NCBI GenBank assembly: GCA_036925085.1
Contig: JAUPFP010000116.1
Coordinates: forward strand, 186,001-250,000
Direction of reading: 5' to 3'
From: Brachycybe producta
Lineage: Eukaryota > Arthropoda > Diplopoda > Playtdesmida > Andrognathidae
DNA length: 64,000 nucleotides
In this document: positions 61,287-64,000 of the stretch, one piece after another
How the letters are laid out: every line of letters starts with the position of its first letter
Numbering within the stretch: the first letter of the stretch is position 1
Made by a program: the position numbers and the translations under genes
Notes under the pieces: model-generated
The model's database searches: none
The model's input: the letters and a program-made list of their open reading frames with translations, nothing else
Told to the model about the DNA's origin: nothing

Positions 61287-64000
61287 TTGCCCAAGGAATG
61301 CAATGCATCTAAAAGCTTCACTCTATGTCTATTAGTTCATTTGGAATTAATTTTCAAAGTTACATGTCCATGCACAAGCAATGTCAAGCATAGACACTTC
61401 AATGATGTCCACTTTGAACTCGTGTCATTTTTGAACCATGCAGAGCACACAGGAATTGAAGACATTTCTGCATTCCTGAATGTCCAAGGAATGCAATGCA
61501 TCTAACAGTTCCATTCTACGAAAATTATTAACAATTCTCCAAAAATTAAATTCTTCCATGAGTACCCCCCTTGGAAGTTTTTCAAAAAACGGCCAAAAAT
61601 GAAAGTAACTGGTGTAATTTTTGAAGCATGCATTGCACACTGGAATTGAAGACATCCCTGCATTCCTGATTGCCCAAGGAATGCAATGCATCTAAAAGCT
61701 TCACTCTACGTCTATTAGTTCATTTGGAATTAATTTTCAAAGTTACATGTCCATGCACAAGCAATGTCAAGCATAGACACTTCAATGATGTCCACTTTGA
61801 ACTCGTGTCATTTTTGAACCATGCAGAGCACACAGGAATTGAAGACATTTCTGCATTCCTGAATGTCCAAGGAATGCAATGCATCTAACAGTTCCATTCT
61901 ACGAAAATTATTAACAATTCTCCAAAAATGAAATTCTTCCATGAGTACCCCCCTTGGAAGTTTTTCAAAAAACGGCCAAAAATGAAAGTAACTGGTGTAA
62001 TTTTTGAAGCATGCATTGCACACTGGAATTGAAGACATCCCTGCATTCCTGATTGCCCAAGGAATGCAATGCATCTAAAAGCTTCACTCTACGTCTATTA
62101 GTTCATTTGGAATTAATTTTCAAAGTTACATGTCCATGCACAAGCAATGTCAAGCATAGACACTTCAATGATGTCCACTTTGAACTCGTGTCATTTTTGA
62201 ACCATGCAGAGCACACAGGAATTGAAGACATTTCTGCATTCCTGAATGTCCAAGGAATGCAATGCATCTAACAGTTCCATTCTACGAAAATTATTAACAA
62301 TTCTCCAAAAATTAAATTCTTCCATCAGTACCCCCCTTGGAAGTTTTTCAAAAAACGGCCAAAAATGAAAGTAACTGGTGTAATTTATGAAGCATGCATT
62401 GCACACTGGAATTGAAGACATCCTTGCATTCCTGATTGCCCAAGGAATGCAATGCATCTAAAAGCTTCACTCTACGTCTATTAGTTCATTTGGAATTAAT
62501 TTTCAAAGTTACATGTCCATGCACAAGCAATGTCAAGCATAGACACTTCAATGATGTCCACTTTGAACTCGTGTCATTTTTGAACCATGCAGAGCACACA
62601 GGAATTGAAGACATTTCTGCATTCCTGAATGTCCAAGGAATGCAATGCATCTAACAGTTCCATTCTACGAAAATTATTAACAATTCTCCAAAAATTAAAT
62701 TCTTCCATGAGTACCCCCCTTGGAAGTTTTTCAAAAAACGGCCAAAAATGAAAGTAACTGGTGTAATTTTTGAAGCATGCATTGCACACTGGAATTGAAG
62801 ACATCCCTGCATTCCTGATTGCCCAAGGAATGCAATGCATCTAAAAGCTTCACTCTACGTCTATTAGTTCATTTGGAATTAATTTTCAAAGTTACATGTC
62901 CATGCACAAGCAATGTCAAGCATAGACACTTCAATGATGTCCACTTTGAACTCGTGTCATTTTTGAACCATGCAGAGCACACAGGAATTGAAGACATTTC
63001 TGCATTCCTGAATGTCCAAGGAATGCAATGCATCTAACAGTTCCATTCTACGAAAATTATTAACAATTCTCCAAAAATTAAATTCTTCCATGAGTACCCC
63101 CCTTGGAAGTTTTTCAAAAAACGGCCAAAAATGAAAGTAACTGGTGTAATTTTTGAAGCATGCATTGCACACTGGAATTGAAGACATCCCTGCATTCCTG
63201 ATTGCCCAAGGAATGCAATGCATCTAAAAGCTTCACTTTACGTCTATTAGTTCATTTGGAATTAATTTTCAAAGTTACATGTCCATGCACAAGCAATGTC
63301 AAGCATAGACACTTCAATGATGTCCACTTTGAACTCGTGTCATTTTTGAACCATGCAGAGCACACAGGAATTGAAGACATTTCTGCATTCCTGAATGTCC
63401 AAGGAATGCAATGCATCTAACAGTTCCATTCTACGAAAATTATTAACAATTCTCCAAAAATTAAATTCTTCCATCAGTACCCCCCTTGGAAGTTTTTCAA
63501 AAAACGGCCAAAAATGAAAGTAACTGGTGTAATTTATGAAGCATGCATTGCACACTGGAATTGAAGACATCCTTGCATTCCTGATTGCCCAAGGAATGCA
63601 ATGCATCTAAAAGCTTCACTCTACGTCTATTAGTTCATTTGGAATTAATTTTCAAAGTTACATGTCCATGCACAAGCAATGTCAAGCATAGACACTTCAA
63701 TGATGTCCACTTTGAACTCGTGTCATTTTTGAACCATGCAGAGCACACAGGAATTGAAGACATTTCTGCATTCCTGAATGTCCAAGGAATGCAATGCATC
63801 TAACAGTTCCATTCTACGAAAATTATTAACAATTCTCCAAAAATTAAATTCTTCCATGAGTACCCCCCTTGGAAGTTTTTCAAAAAACGGCCAAAAATGA
63901 AAGTAACTGGTGTAATTTTTGAAGCATGCATTGCACACTGGAATTGAAGACATCCCTGCATTCCTGATTGCCCAAGGAATGCAATGCATCTAAAAGCTTC
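61287..64000 (+). repeat. Seven T1 units and a partial unit; three-unit duplication
   Basis: Common-type units to the end of the window; the last landmark is at 63968 and the last HindIII at 63994-63999. The B tail and following A core near 62326-62425 and 63475-63574 share CATCAGTACC, AATTTATGAAGC and ACATCCTTGC, 1149 bp apart, again a three-unit step. The first unit has CTCTATGTCTATT (61321, CpG loss) and follows CTACAAAAATT at 61133; CACTTTACG at about 63236 is private. The array continues beyond the window. Confidence 0.88.

Larger units (their letters stand above)
1..64000. repeat. 383-bp satellite DNA array, spans entire window
   Basis: A single tandem satellite fills the window, with all units in one orientation. 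The landmark TTGCCCAAGG (or TTGTCCAAGG) recurs at 131, 514, 897 and so on to 63968, at 383-bp spacing. There are 166 landmark-to-landmark units plus partial units at both ends. All length departures can be located and sum exactly to the observed distance. Composition is about 37% G+C, counted on the consensus unit. No transposon, gene or unique sequence interrupts it. Large homogeneous arrays of this kind in eukaryotes are typical of centromeric, pericentromeric or other heterochromatic blocks; the location here is inferred. Family and species are not recognised. Most units keep a HindIII site (AAGCTT), so HindIII should release a 383-bp ladder from genomic DNA. Confidence 0.98.

Noticed and set aside
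1-64000. CRISPR array
   Set aside because: There are no short direct repeats with unique spacers; the repeated element is the whole 383 bp and the half units are related to each other.
1-64000. Transposon or virus-derived tandem array
   Set aside because: No terminal repeats, target-site duplications, transposase, reverse transcriptase or capsid-like frame can be seen. The unit could have arisen from a mobile element long ago, but nothing in it shows this.
1-64000. Assembly collapse or artificial expansion
   Set aside because: Many units carry private or locally shared changes in an orderly higher-order pattern, which artificial copying of one unit would not produce. Individual block copy numbers still depend on read support that I cannot check.

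Overview
The whole window is one uninterrupted head-to-tail satellite DNA array. The unit is 383 bp, about 63% A+T, and always in the same orientation. I see no protein gene, RNA gene, transposon, CRISPR array or unique sequence anywhere. Open frames of about 72 codons (+ strand) and 88 codons (- strand) recur once per unit only because the repeat recurs. They are not genes.

Counting from the unit landmark TTGCCCAAGG/TTGTCCAAGG at 131 to the last one at 63968 gives exactly 166 units. The irregular lengths (single-base indels, a 4-bp duplication, three extra 190-bp half units, and deletions of 5, 39, 46 and 65 bp) sum to +259 bp, and 166 x 383 + 259 = 63,837, the measured distance. Nothing is left unexplained by the repeat.

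Anatomy: each 383-bp unit is itself an old dimer of two half units of 193 bp (A) and 190 bp (B). They share a gap-free 101-bp core that is about 87% identical and carries a 9-bp inverted repeat with a 9-nt loop. The A half carries the HindIII site. The stretch between the B core and the next A core carries a C6 tract and a 26-bp imperfect palindrome built on T and A runs.

Layout: a common type (T1) fills most of the array, with near-identical runs at 21.6-28.1 kb and 29.6-34.2 kb. A linked pair of variant units (T2 then T3, 766 bp) recurs at many places. Higher-order structure is local: trimers of 1149 bp (8.6-10.5, 11.2-12.8, 13.9-18.5 and 62.2-63.6 kb), a tetramer of 1532 bp (45.4-48.4 kb), a 1467-bp block with a 65-bp deletion (58.4-61.3 kb), a 912-bp rearranged block in tandem (39.7-41.5 kb), and a larger segment repeated about 3.59 kb apart (35.4-37.0 and 39.0-40.6 kb).

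Organism: a eukaryote. Array size, unit length (two nucleosome-sized halves) and absence of genes fit centromeric, pericentromeric or other constitutive heterochromatin. I do not recognise the satellite and cannot name the species. Variants that repeatedly remove CpG by C-to-T or G-to-A change suggest a genome with cytosine methylation (inference). The interest here is how a satellite evolves, including recombination breakpoints inside its own inverted repeats. I did not find a new enzyme or defence system.
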